From QVMP01 sp047974325 (lineage in GTDB: Bacteria > Bacteroidota > Bacteroidia > Bacteroidales > Dysgonomonadaceae), in the NCBI GenBank assembly GCA_047974325.1, contig JBKECE010000229.1, forward strand, positions 1-20,679: 20,679 nt of DNA, read 5' to 3'. The notes beneath the pieces were generated by a model. The model was not told where the DNA came from and searched no databases. It saw only the letters and a program-made list of their open reading frames with translations. Made by a program: the position numbers and the translations under genes. Positions 1-7,483 of this stretch are shown here, in pieces (the first letter of the stretch is position 1; every line of letters starts with the position of its first letter).

Positions 1-411
1 GACACTTCTTTCACACCATCTGAAGGCATGATGAAACTGAAACTTCAAGAGGGAGTCTTATCTTTACTCAACATAGACAAAGAATTTTATCCTGAGCTTT
101 TTGATTTTACCGAGCCGTGGAAAATAGATATTCTGGATTTTATGGAAGAAAATTATATGTATGACCTTACTGTTGAAGATATAGCTCTCTATACCGGAAG
201 GAGTCTTGCTACATTCAAACGCGATTTTAAGAAGTTGAGTGATATCTCTCCGCAAAGATGGTTAATGTATAAACGCTTAAAAGTCGCTAATGACAAAATC
301 TTGAATGAAAATAAAAAAATTTCGGATGTATATCTGGAAGTCGGATTTAAAAACTTTTCGCACTTTTCCACGGCATATAAAAAATATTTTGGGCATTCTC
401 CATCCAATTAA
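1..411 (+). CDS. AraC-family transcriptional regulator, 5' end cut by window
   Basis: This is the C-terminal part of an AraC/XylS-type regulator. The frame is open from base 1, so the true start lies outside the window, and the Met codons at 28 and 31 are internal. The visible part holds the linker and the double helix-turn-helix: a GRSLATFKRDFKK segment (first HTH) and YLEVGFKNFSHFSTAYKKYFG (the family signature at the end). It aligns almost residue for residue with the complete regulator at 1323-2183, including the DFTEPWKIDI stretch before the HTH, so the two are recent paralogues. It probably binds DNA as a dimer and responds to a small molecule through its missing N-terminal domain. A terminator follows the stop codon. 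Family assignment is secure; the regulon is unknown. Confidence 0.93.
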   Translation, partial: DTSFTPSEGMMKLKLQEGVLSLLNIDKEFYPELFDFTEPWKIDILDFMEENYMYDLTVEDIALYTGRSLATFKRDFKKLSDISPQRWLMYKRLKVANDKILNENKKISDVYLEVGFKNFSHFSTAYKKYFGHSPSN

Positions 412-424
412 TATCGTTGAAAAA

Positions 425-462
425 AAAAACCGTAAACGATATAATCTTACGGTTTTTCTTGT
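425..462 (+). terminator. Intrinsic terminator after the first AraC gene
   Basis: A perfect 11-bp inverted repeat pairs AAAAACCGTAA (425-435) with TTACGGTTTTT (447-457) around an 11-nt loop. The second arm ends in a T-run followed by CTTGTTTT. It starts 13 nt after the AraC stop codon. The A-run on the left arm means it could also stop transcription from the other strand. Confidence 0.82.
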
Positions 463-604
463 TTTATGACCAAACATTCCTTCAATTGAGCTAAATAACA
501 AAACTTTTTGAGCCATTGAGAAAAACACAAATCAGCTATTCCATTCTACCTTCGTATTATCAATAAACCAAAGCAACAAAGAGATTATAAAATCTTTATT
601 CAAT
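463..604. other. Intergenic region, no gene seen
   Basis: This is AT-rich spacer between the terminator and the RibD-like reductase gene. I see no convincing reading frame or RNA structure. A near match to the Bacteroidota -7 box (TACCTTCG, one mismatch) lies at 547-554, about 50 nt before the ATG, but it has no matching -33 element, so it is only a weak promoter candidate. Confidence 0.4.
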
Positions 605-1321
605 ATGAAACCTCGAATTATTTGTCACATGATGACATCGGTAGACGGCAAAATAAACGGTCCTTATATGGATACAGATGCAGCTAATGCTGTCGGATCG
701 GAATACGAACGGATAAATGACTTTTACAATGGCGATGCATGGCTTTGCGGGCGGGTAACTACTGACGAGATTTTCACTTTTTACCACGAGCCGGAACTCA
801 CTGCAGATGCACCGCTTGTCGCTGCTGGAGATTATATTGCCAGCAACGATGTTGATATGTATTACGTCTCTGCTGATCCTTCGGGCAAGATCGGATGGAC
901 ATCCAACTCTCTGGAATACGAAAACAGACCGGCAGCACATATTATAGAGGTTTTGACCAAACGAGCATCCAATGCTTATCTCGATTTTTTACACAGAATG
1001 AAGATTTCGTACATCATAGCAGGGCAAGAACATCTGGATTGTACACAGGCTTGCGAAAAATTATATTCGTTGTTCGGGATCAAAACGCTGATACTTTCGG
1101 GTGGTGGATACATCAACGGTTCGTTCTTGAATGAAGGTCTTATAGATGAATTGAGCCTGCTCATCACACCTGCCACAGACGGAATGTCGGATACGGTCAC
1201 CCTATTCGAAAAAGGCGATTATCTTCCGCACAAAACTCCGGTCGAATTTAATCTTATAGATGTGCAGAAAACAAAAGGAGACGGCATTTGGATAAGATAT
1301 AAAACAAAAAAGCGTAAATAA
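605..1321 (+). CDS. RibD C-terminal / dihydrofolate-reductase-like reductase
   Basis: A 238-residue cytosolic reductase of the RibD-C fold, related to DHFR and to the pyrimidine reductases of riboflavin synthesis. The N-terminal strand carries the family motif TSVDGKINGP (11-20). GGGYINGSFL (166-175) is the glycine-rich nucleotide-binding turn, followed by DELSLLITP (181-189). Members use NADPH; many stand-alone copies have no known substrate. There is no deaminase domain and no riboflavin gene nearby, so a dedicated role in flavin synthesis is unlikely. It sits between two paralogous AraC genes, and its stop codon is one base from the next ATG, so it is almost certainly co-transcribed with the downstream regulator. 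Fold assignment is firm; the reaction is not. Confidence 0.85.
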   Translation: MKPRIICHMMTSVDGKINGPYMDTDAANAVGSEYERINDFYNGDAWLCGRVTTDEIFTFYHEPELTADAPLVAAGDYIASNDVDMYYVSADPSGKIGWTSNSLEYENRPAAHIIEVLTKRASNAYLDFLHRMKISYIIAGQEHLDCTQACEKLYSLFGIKTLILSGGGYINGSFLNEGLIDELSLLITPATDGMSDTVTLFEKGDYLPHKTPVEFNLIDVQKTKGDGIWIRYKTKKRK

Positions 1322-1322
1322 G

Positions 1323-2183
1323 ATGGATAAAGCAACTAAAAATAGCAAAGATAGCCTGATATTCAGATACGAAGATGTATTTTTTAGCTATTATCTCAAC
1401 AACGAACGTATATGTCGGGATATGATAAAAGACCACACGTTGGTGTATGTATATTCTGGCGAACTGATAATGCTTGAGGGCAAATCGAAGATAAAAATAC
1501 ATGGAGGAGAGTGTGTTTTTCTGAGAAAAGACAACAGGGTAAACATGGTAAAACAACCCAGAGGCGATGAGCAGTTCAGCGGAATATTTATGAAATTCAG
1601 CCGCACTTTTTTGCGTGAATTTTATCAGTCTATCAACAAGAACAAGGTTCCATTAACTGTGCAGAAACACAAACCCAGCGTCATCAAATTGTCGCATGCC
1701 CCCGCCATTACCAGTTTGTTCCAGTCCATGTTGCCCTACTTCGACACCTCAGTTAAGCCGCTGGACGAAGTCATGAAACTGAAAATGCTGGAAGGTGTAT
1801 ATGCTTTGCTGGATATGAACGAAAATTTTTATGCAAGCCTCTTTGATTTTACCGAGCCTTGGAAAATAGATATTTTCGATTTCATGGAAAAAAATTACAT
1901 GTTCGATCTTTCGATCGAGGATATAGCGCATTATACAGGTCGCAGTTTAGCCACTTTCAAAAGAGATTTCCAGAAAATCAGCTCATTGTCACCTCAAAAA
2001 TGGTTGATAGAAAAAAGACTGAATACGGCAAAAGACAAATTGGACAATGACAAGAAAAAAGTATCAGATGTCTATCTGGAAGTTGGATTCAAAAACTTCT
2101 CCCATTTCTCCACAGCTTTTAAAAAGCAGTTCGGGTATCCGCCTTCAAATAATCAAGATGAACTTTGCAGCAAAATTATATGA
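1323..2183 (+). CDS. AraC-family transcriptional regulator
   Basis: A complete 286-residue AraC regulator. An N-terminal beta-rich sensor region (about 10-110, with ...VYSGELIMLEG... and GGECVFLRKDN) resembles the cupin-like AraC ligand domain. The C-terminal double HTH spans about 183-275, with GRSLATFKRDFQKIS (206-220) and YLEVGFKNFSHFSTAFKKQFG (251-271). It is a close paralogue of the truncated regulator at 1-411 and a more distant one of the regulator at 11644-12453. It begins one base after the reductase stop codon, so the two are probably translationally linked. The seven-gene redox operon starts 74 bp downstream in the same direction and is its most likely target (inference from position only). 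No ligand can be assigned. Confidence 0.93.
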   Translation: MDKATKNSKDSLIFRYEDVFFSYYLNNERICRDMIKDHTLVYVYSGELIMLEGKSKIKIHGGECVFLRKDNRVNMVKQPRGDEQFSGIFMKFSRTFLREFYQSINKNKVPLTVQKHKPSVIKLSHAPAITSLFQSMLPYFDTSVKPLDEVMKLKMLEGVYALLDMNENFYASLFDFTEPWKIDIFDFMEKNYMFDLSIEDIAHYTGRSLATFKRDFQKISSLSPQKWLIEKRLNTAKDKLDNDKKKVSDVYLEVGFKNFSHFSTAFKKQFGYPPSNNQDELCSKII

Positions 2184-2217
2184 GCCAATAGGAAAAACAT
2201 TAAAAAATAATAGCTCT

Positions 2218-2225
2218 TACCTTTG
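2218..2225 (+). promoter_or_regulatory. Candidate -7 box for the redox operon
   Basis: TACCTTTG matches the Bacteroidota -7 consensus TAnnTTTG. It lies 32 nt before the ATG of the first aldo/keto reductase gene, which would leave a short leader of about 25 nt. No clear TTTG element is visible about 20 nt upstream, which would fit a promoter that needs an activator such as the adjacent AraC protein. Confidence 0.45.
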
Positions 2226-2257
2226 TTTCAGTATCAAAAAAATAAAAACATCGCTTT

Positions 2258-3247
2258 ATGATTACAAAAAGAACTCTTGGCAAAGACTTGGAAGTTTCAG
2301 CAATCGGATTGGGTTGTATGGGATTAAACTTTGCTTATGCAGAAACAATTGATAAAAATAATGGCATCGAGCTTATTCGAGCGGCAGTAGAAAAAGGCGT
2401 CACTTTTTTCGATACGGCACAGATTTATGGACCTTTCAGCAACGAAGAAATTGTTGGAGAAGCCTTGAAGTCTTTCCGTAAGGATGTAGTAATTGCCACT
2501 AAATTTGGACTAACGCTGACCGATGGTAAACAAATAGCCGACAGCCGCCCCGAGACAATAAGAAAATCAGTTGAGGGTTCGCTACAACGCTTGCAAACCG
2601 ATTATATCGATTTGTTTTACCAGCACCGCGTCGACCCGAATGTGCCGATTGAAGATGTGGCAGGAACAATTAAAGACCTGATAAAAGAGGGTAAAGTAAA
2701 ACATTTCGGATTGTCCGAAGCGGGTGTGCAAACCATACGCAAGGCACATGCCGTGCAACCTGTTACGGCCGTGCAAAGTGAATACTCAATGTGGTGGCGT
2801 AAGCCTGAAGAGGAGCTGATTCCCACATTGGAAGAACTAGGTATTGGTTTTGTTCCGTTCAGTCCTTTGGGCAAAGGTTTTCTTACCGGAACGATAGGCG
2901 AGGACACAACTTTCGGCAAGGGCGATTTTAGAAATATAGTGCCCCGTTTTACTCCCGAAAATTTGGCAGCAAACCGAAACTTGATTGACGTGTTGAATGA
3001 AATAGCAAAAGTGAACGATGCAACACCTGCCCAGATTGCATTAGCATGGCTGATGGCTCAAAAACCATGGATTGTTCCCATTCCCGGTACAACCAAGCTA
3101 GCTCGGCTCGAAGAAAACATCAAAAGTGTAGAGGTGCTGTCGAGTCTGACAACAGACGATTTAAACGAGATTAATGAAGTCCTTGCTACTATAACAATTA
3201 CCGGAGATCGTTATCCTGCGGAATTGGAAGCAAGAACCGGGTTATAA
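2258..3247 (+). CDS. Aldo/keto reductase
   Basis: A 329-residue cytosolic NADPH-dependent aldo/keto reductase, a TIM barrel that reduces aldehydes and ketones. The catalytic tetrad is complete: Asp52 and Tyr57 (FFDTAQIYG), Lys82 (IATKFG) and His123 (FYQHRVDP). The C-terminal cofactor region has VPIPGTTKLARLEEN, as in the YakC/AKR13-type branch. The length is normal for the larger AKRs. It is the first gene of the operon, 32 nt after a candidate -7 box, and is followed at 25 bp by the SDR-like gene. Family and catalytic competence are well supported; the substrate is not predictable. The second aldo/keto reductase in the operon (7484-8326) belongs to a different, shorter branch, so the two are not tandem duplicates. 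Confidence 0.95.
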   Translation: MITKRTLGKDLEVSAIGLGCMGLNFAYAETIDKNNGIELIRAAVEKGVTFFDTAQIYGPFSNEEIVGEALKSFRKDVVIATKFGLTLTDGKQIADSRPETIRKSVEGSLQRLQTDYIDLFYQHRVDPNVPIEDVAGTIKDLIKEGKVKHFGLSEAGVQTIRKAHAVQPVTAVQSEYSMWWRKPEEELIPTLEELGIGFVPFSPLGKGFLTGTIGEDTTFGKGDFRNIVPRFTPENLAANRNLIDVLNEIAKVNDATPAQIALAWLMAQKPWIVPIPGTTKLARLEENIKSVEVLSSLTTDDLNEINEVLATITITGDRYPAELEARTGL

Positions 3248-3272
3248 TCATTCATGCAAGTAAGATTGTAAG

Positions 3273-3848
3273 ATGAAAAATGTAATAGTAATAGGGGCAA
3301 GCGGAAGCCTTGCAAGCGTAGTAATTGAAGAATTGGAGAAACAAGACGATGTGCATCTTACTTTGTTTTTGAGAAATAAAGGCAGATTGCATAAACAATA
3401 TTCATCCGATGTTGCAATTATAGAAGGCGATGTGATGGACTATTTAAAATTAAAAGAGGCTCTGGAAGGGCAAGATATTGTATATATCAATCTTGTCGGG
3501 AATCTGAAAGCGATGACAAGAAACATCGTAAAAGCAATGAAAGAATGCAACGTGAATAGAGTTATAGGAATCAGTTCTATCGGGATATACAATATTCCTC
3601 TTACCTCCAACTTAATCCCCTACCGCAAACTTGCCGACACGCTTGAAGAATCAGGTTTAGATTACACCGTTATTCGCCCCGATTGGTTTACGTATGGCAA
3701 TGAAGTGGATTATCATATTACGCGTAAAGGTGAACCCGAAGTGGGCGGTGCACTTTCAAGGAAAAGCATAGCCACTTTTATTTCGGAAATTATAAAGAAT
3801 CCGGAATTGTATAAAAATGAAAATCTGGGAATCAGTAAATTAAATTAA
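3273..3848 (+). CDS. Small NAD(P)-binding atypical SDR (NmrA/NAD(P)H-binding type)
   Basis: A 191-residue single Rossmann domain. GASGSLA (8-14) is the dinucleotide-binding loop after the first beta strand. FLRNKGRL (32-39), with basic residues after the second strand, favours NADP(H). EGDVMD (51-56) and the YRKLADTLEESGLDYTVIRP segment (117-136) are typical of the NAD(P)-binding atypical SDR group (NAD(P)H azoreductase/flavin-reductase-like and NmrA-like proteins). The classical Tyr-xxx-Lys catalytic pair is not evident, so it may be a reductase with another mechanism or a redox sensor. It has no signal peptide. It is short for the family (often 200-290) but not visibly truncated. It lies between the first aldo/keto reductase and the exported dehydrogenase pair. 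Confidence 0.85.
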   Translation: MKNVIVIGASGSLASVVIEELEKQDDVHLTLFLRNKGRLHKQYSSDVAIIEGDVMDYLKLKEALEGQDIVYINLVGNLKAMTRNIVKAMKECNVNRVIGISSIGIYNIPLTSNLIPYRKLADTLEESGLDYTVIRPDWFTYGNEVDYHITRKGEPEVGGALSRKSIATFISEIIKNPELYKNENLGISKLN

Positions 3849-3869
3849 GGTAATAACTCATTGATAGAT

Positions 3870-5000
3870 ATGAAAAAAATAGTCAGTTTAAGCATGTTAC
3901 TATGCTTTGTTATATGTGCTTTTGCACAAGAAAACGATCGTATTCCGGCAAAAGGGCTTGCCGTATTTTCCGGTGATGGGCAGTTCAAACCTTATGACTT
4001 TAGCCGACACGAAGTAGGTGACAATGACATTCAGATTGAGATTCTGTATGCCGGAATCTGCCATAGTGATGTTCATCACGTCCGTCAGGATTGGGGAAAA
4101 GAGGAATTTCCAATGGTTCCCGGTCACGAAATTGCAGGGCGTGTAGTCAAAGTGGGCAAAAATGTCACTAAATTTAAACTGGGCGACTATGCCGGCATCG
4201 GATGTTTAGTCAATTCCTGTGGACATTGTGATTATTGCAAAAAAGGATTGGAACAATATTGTAAAGAAGCCGTATTGACTTACCATGATCATGATCAATT
4301 TCATAACAATGAAACCACGCAAGGAGGTTATTCAAACACGATTACCGTAACCGAAAAATTTGCGATTACTATTCCTCGAAATGCAGATCTGAAAAAGGTT
4401 GCTCCGCTTCTATGTGCAGGTATTACTACTTATTCGCCAATACATTATGCCGGCGTAAAAAAAGGTGATAAGGTCGCTGTTGCGGGTTTTGGTGGTTTGG
4501 GACATATGGCTGTACAATATTTGGTAAAGATGGGAACAGAAGTAACAGTCTTTGATATTTCGGAAGAAAAACGTGACGATGCAAAGCGTTTTGGCGCTGT
4601 AAGATATGTGAATGTAAGCAATCCGGAAGAGGTTAAGGGATTGGAGGATTCGTTCGATTTTCTTATCAGTACCATTCCGGCTCACTATGACCTTAATATG
4701 TATTTGAAAATGTTGAAATTGAACGGGCAACTGGCTATTGTCGGCGTTCCTCCTTTTGAGAATATGCCTACTATCGGTGTTGATAAATTTGTATGGGCAG
4801 GAAACCGTAAGGTGTTTGGTTCTCAGATTGGAGGCATTCCCGAAACACAGGAAATGTTGAATTATTCTGTAGCTAATAATATTTATCCCGAAGTAGAACT
4901 TGTCAAGGCGGACGGAGCAGCAGTTACAGATGCTTATAAAAATGTATTAGCCGGAAAAGTAAAGTTCCGCTATGTGATAGATATGAAGACATTAAAATAA
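3870..5000 (+). CDS. Exported zinc-dependent alcohol dehydrogenase (copy 1)
   Basis: A medium-chain, cinnamyl-alcohol-dehydrogenase-like enzyme with an N-terminal signal peptide. I chose ATG 3870 over 3861 because it gives a compact MKKIVSLSML... leader with cleavage after AFA before Gln-Glu. Numbered from 3861: catalytic zinc ligands Cys67 and His68 (GICHSD), His89-Glu90 (GHE) and Cys185 (LLCAG); structural zinc Cys120, 123, 126 and 134; nucleotide-binding loop GFGGLG (209-214). Asp232 after the second Rossmann strand suggests NAD(H) rather than NADP(H). All catalytic features are intact, so this is not a degraded copy. There is no twin-arginine motif, so Sec export is expected, which is odd for a nicotinamide enzyme. 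A similar exported paralogue follows after 9 bp. The substrate is unknown, probably an aldehyde/alcohol pair. Confidence 0.93.
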   Translation: MKKIVSLSMLLCFVICAFAQENDRIPAKGLAVFSGDGQFKPYDFSRHEVGDNDIQIEILYAGICHSDVHHVRQDWGKEEFPMVPGHEIAGRVVKVGKNVTKFKLGDYAGIGCLVNSCGHCDYCKKGLEQYCKEAVLTYHDHDQFHNNETTQGGYSNTITVTEKFAITIPRNADLKKVAPLLCAGITTYSPIHYAGVKKGDKVAVAGFGGLGHMAVQYLVKMGTEVTVFDISEEKRDDAKRFGAVRYVNVSNPEEVKGLEDSFDFLISTIPAHYDLNMYLKMLKLNGQLAIVGVPPFENMPTIGVDKFVWAGNRKVFGSQIGGIPETQEMLNYSVANNIYPEVELVKADGAAVTDAYKNVLAGKVKFRYVIDMKTLK

Positions 5001-5009
5001 CAAACTAAA

Positions 5010-6191
5010 ATGTTTAAACGAATGAAAAATAAATTAATCACAGCAATGTTGTTTATCGTATTTGGCCTGACATTCAGTGATGTTTCGGCACAAAATAAAC
5101 AAATAAAGAATGCACCTGAAGAGCAAGTAATCTCCACTAAGGGACTTGCCAAATTCTCGAAAGATGGAAACTTTCAACCATACACATTTACCCGCCATGC
5201 CGTTGGCGATGACGAAATTCTTATCGAGATACTTTATGCAAGTATCTGCCACAGCGATATTCATACCGCAAAGGGCGAATGGGGAGAAGTGGAATATCCC
5301 CTTGTGCCGGGACACGAGATAGCCGGACGTGTGACCAAAGTGGGTAAGAATGTAACCAAGTTTAAGGTTGGTGATTATGCCGGTGTCGGCTGTATGGTAA
5401 ATTCGTGCAGAGTATGCGAATATTGTGAAGAAGGTTTGGAAAACTACTGCCTGAAAGGAAATGTAGGCACCTATGCTTCGCACGATTATACACACAATAA
5501 CGAATACACACAAGGCGGCTATTCGGACAAGATTGTACTTGCCGAAGATTTTGCCATCAAGATACCGGCAAATGCCAATTTGGAAAAGGTTGCCCCATTG
5601 CTTTGCGCGGGTATTACAACCTATTCTCCTATCAGGCACGAACAGGTAAAGGCAGGTGATAATATTGGTATTGCAGGTTTTGGTGGATTGGGACATATGG
5701 CATTACAGTATGCCGTTAAATTGGGAGCCAACGTTACGGTGTTTGACATTACAGAAGATAAACGTCAGGATGCTTTGAGGATGGGTGCAAAGAAATATGT
5801 AAATGTGACCAAACCTGAAGATCTGCAAGGTCTGAACAATACTTATAAATTCATACTAAGCACCATCCCTAAAAAATATGATTTGAATATGTATCTGCAA
5901 ATGTTGAAGCTGGACGGCGATTTTGTTATAGCAGGTTTCCCTGCAATAGCTGATTTGCCAAGCATAACATCGGGACAAATATTATTTGGCGGCACCCGCA
6001 AAATATCAGGGACAATGATAGGCGGTATTGCCGAAACACAGGAGATGTTGGACTATTCGGTAGCGAACAACATTTACCCAGAGGTGGAAGTCATCAAGGC
6101 TGAAGGCGCAGCTATCGACCATGCATATCAAAATGTGCTCGACGGCAAGGTAAAGTTCCGTTATGTGATAGATATGAAGACACTAAAATAA
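5010..6191 (+). CDS. Exported zinc-dependent alcohol dehydrogenase (copy 2)
   Basis: A tandem paralogue of the preceding gene with the same order of motifs and the same C-terminus (VKFRYVIDMKTLK). It has a signal peptide: a short basic start (MFKRMKNK), a hydrophobic stretch LITAMLFIVFGLTF and probable cleavage at VSA before Gln-Asn. The start may be 5010 or the in-frame ATG at 5022; both give a workable leader. Numbered from 5010: Cys80 and His81, His102-Glu103 and Cys199 for catalytic zinc; Cys133, 136, 139 and 147 for structural zinc; GFGGLG 223-228; Asp246 after the second Rossmann strand, again suggesting NAD(H). The mature part begins with a charged spacer (about 28-43) longer than in copy 1. 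Retention of two copies with full active sites suggests differing substrates. Confidence 0.93.
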   Translation: MFKRMKNKLITAMLFIVFGLTFSDVSAQNKQIKNAPEEQVISTKGLAKFSKDGNFQPYTFTRHAVGDDEILIEILYASICHSDIHTAKGEWGEVEYPLVPGHEIAGRVTKVGKNVTKFKVGDYAGVGCMVNSCRVCEYCEEGLENYCLKGNVGTYASHDYTHNNEYTQGGYSDKIVLAEDFAIKIPANANLEKVAPLLCAGITTYSPIRHEQVKAGDNIGIAGFGGLGHMALQYAVKLGANVTVFDITEDKRQDALRMGAKKYVNVTKPEDLQGLNNTYKFILSTIPKKYDLNMYLQMLKLDGDFVIAGFPAIADLPSITSGQILFGGTRKISGTMIGGIAETQEMLDYSVANNIYPEVEVIKAEGAAIDHAYQNVLDGKVKFRYVIDMKTLK

Positions 6192-6210
6192 ATATTCGAT
6201 AAAATAAAGT

Positions 6211-7470
6211 ATGAGCATCATCAGGCATTTATTTTTACTGACAATTTTGTTTTCGTCTGTGATGCCTGTCATGATGGCTCAGACAACAGACAATAACAGA
6301 AAGAATATGACTTCATTTACAGATAAAGGGATACACGCACCCCAAGAATGGTTTACCGGAACGGTATGGTTGAATATGAATGTTGCGCCAGCCGACGGAT
6401 ACAATGTGAATATCGGAACTGTAACTTTCGAGCCGAAAGCCAGAACCAATTGGCACAGCCACACATCGGGACAGTTGCTTTTTGTGATCGAAGGAATCGG
6501 CTATTATCAGGAACAGGGAAAACCTATTCAGCTGATACAAAAAGGTGATGTGGTGAAGATACCTAAAAATGTAAAACATTGGCATGGAGCTTCGTTGAAC
6601 AGCCAAATGCGCCATATTGCCATGATTTCGGATGTGGACAAAGACAAAACCGAGTGGTATGAGCCTGTCAATGACAATGACTACAATAGCTATGCTACCC
6701 AGCCTGCTGTCGCAAATGAGCGCATAAGCCCTCAGGCATCGGCGTATCACAATCTGTTGTGGCCCGACTATAAATCGAAAGTGAAGGACAGTGATCCCGA
6801 TCTGGTAGCAGTGTTCGACAATTTTGCTTTCGACGAAGTAGTGAACCACGATACAATGGATGTAAAAACCCGCACGATCCTGATTCTGGCATCTACTATC
6901 GGTAGTCAATCACTAACCGAATATCGTATGTTTGTCAATGCGGCACTGAATGTGGGTGTTTCGCCTACCGTAGTTAAGGAAGTTTTGTATCAGGCTGTTC
7001 CGTATGTAGGCATATCGAAAGTTATAGATTTTATAGCTGCGACCAACGATATTTTTACAGAAAGGAATATTGCTTTGCCCTTGGAAAGTCAATCAGCCAC
7101 TACACCCGACACAAGGCTTGAGAAAGGTCTTGCTACTCAGAAAGCGATCTTTGGTAACCGTATCGACGATATGTATAAAAATTCGCCAAAAGATTTACTG
7201 CATATCCAACAATATTTGTCAGCAAACTGCTTCGGCGATTATGTGGCACGCGGTGGGTTAGATATTCCCACAAGGGAAATGGTAACCCTTGCATTTCTTA
7301 TCGCATTGGGTGGTACTGAGGGACAAATAAAAGGGCATATACAGGGCAATGCCAATGTGGGCAATGGTCGCCAAGCGCTTATCAACCTGATGACGCAATT
7401 GTTACCCTATGTAGGCTATCCGCGTACATTGAATGCAATTAACTGTCTGAATGAAGTTTTACCGGAATAA
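6211..7470 (+). CDS. Exported cupin + double carboxymuconolactone-decarboxylase-like protein
   Basis: A 419-residue three-domain protein. Residues 1-23 are a signal peptide (cleavage after VMMA, before Gln). Residues 50-140 form a cupin with metal-ligand candidates His82 and His84 (WHSH), Gln88 in place of the usual Glu, and His123/His125 (KHWHGA). Residues about 185-285 and 305-415 are two alpha-helical carboxymuconolactone-decarboxylase-like domains; the second has the conserved pattern DIPTREMVTLAFLIALGG...GHIQGNANVG. The domains lack the CxxC pair of AhpD peroxiredoxins, so thiol peroxidase activity is unlikely. Fusions and neighbours of this sort are common beside aldo/keto reductases and dehydrogenases, but their reaction is not established. 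It follows the two exported dehydrogenases at 19 bp and probably shares their compartment. Confidence 0.9.
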   Translation: MSIIRHLFLLTILFSSVMPVMMAQTTDNNRKNMTSFTDKGIHAPQEWFTGTVWLNMNVAPADGYNVNIGTVTFEPKARTNWHSHTSGQLLFVIEGIGYYQEQGKPIQLIQKGDVVKIPKNVKHWHGASLNSQMRHIAMISDVDKDKTEWYEPVNDNDYNSYATQPAVANERISPQASAYHNLLWPDYKSKVKDSDPDLVAVFDNFAFDEVVNHDTMDVKTRTILILASTIGSQSLTEYRMFVNAALNVGVSPTVVKEVLYQAVPYVGISKVIDFIAATNDIFTERNIALPLESQSATTPDTRLEKGLATQKAIFGNRIDDMYKNSPKDLLHIQQYLSANCFGDYVARGGLDIPTREMVTLAFLIALGGTEGQIKGHIQGNANVGNGRQALINLMTQLLPYVGYPRTLNAINCLNEVLPE

Positions 7471-7483
7471 AAAAGAAAAATAT

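Noticed and set aside
605..1321. Riboflavin-pathway RibD
   Set aside because: Only the reductase-type domain is present, with no deaminase domain and no other riboflavin genes around it.
5034..5696. 220-codon open frame on the minus strand
   Set aside because: It lies entirely inside the second exported dehydrogenase, whose motifs prove the plus-strand reading. The antisense translation has no recognisable domain.
6313..6909. 198-codon open frame on the minus strand
   Set aside because: It is a shadow of the cupin-CMD gene; the plus strand carries clear cupin and signal-peptide features.
7451..7483. Upstream start for the second aldo/keto reductase
   Set aside because: It overlaps the preceding gene and adds a basic leader, while the family N-terminus begins at 7484.
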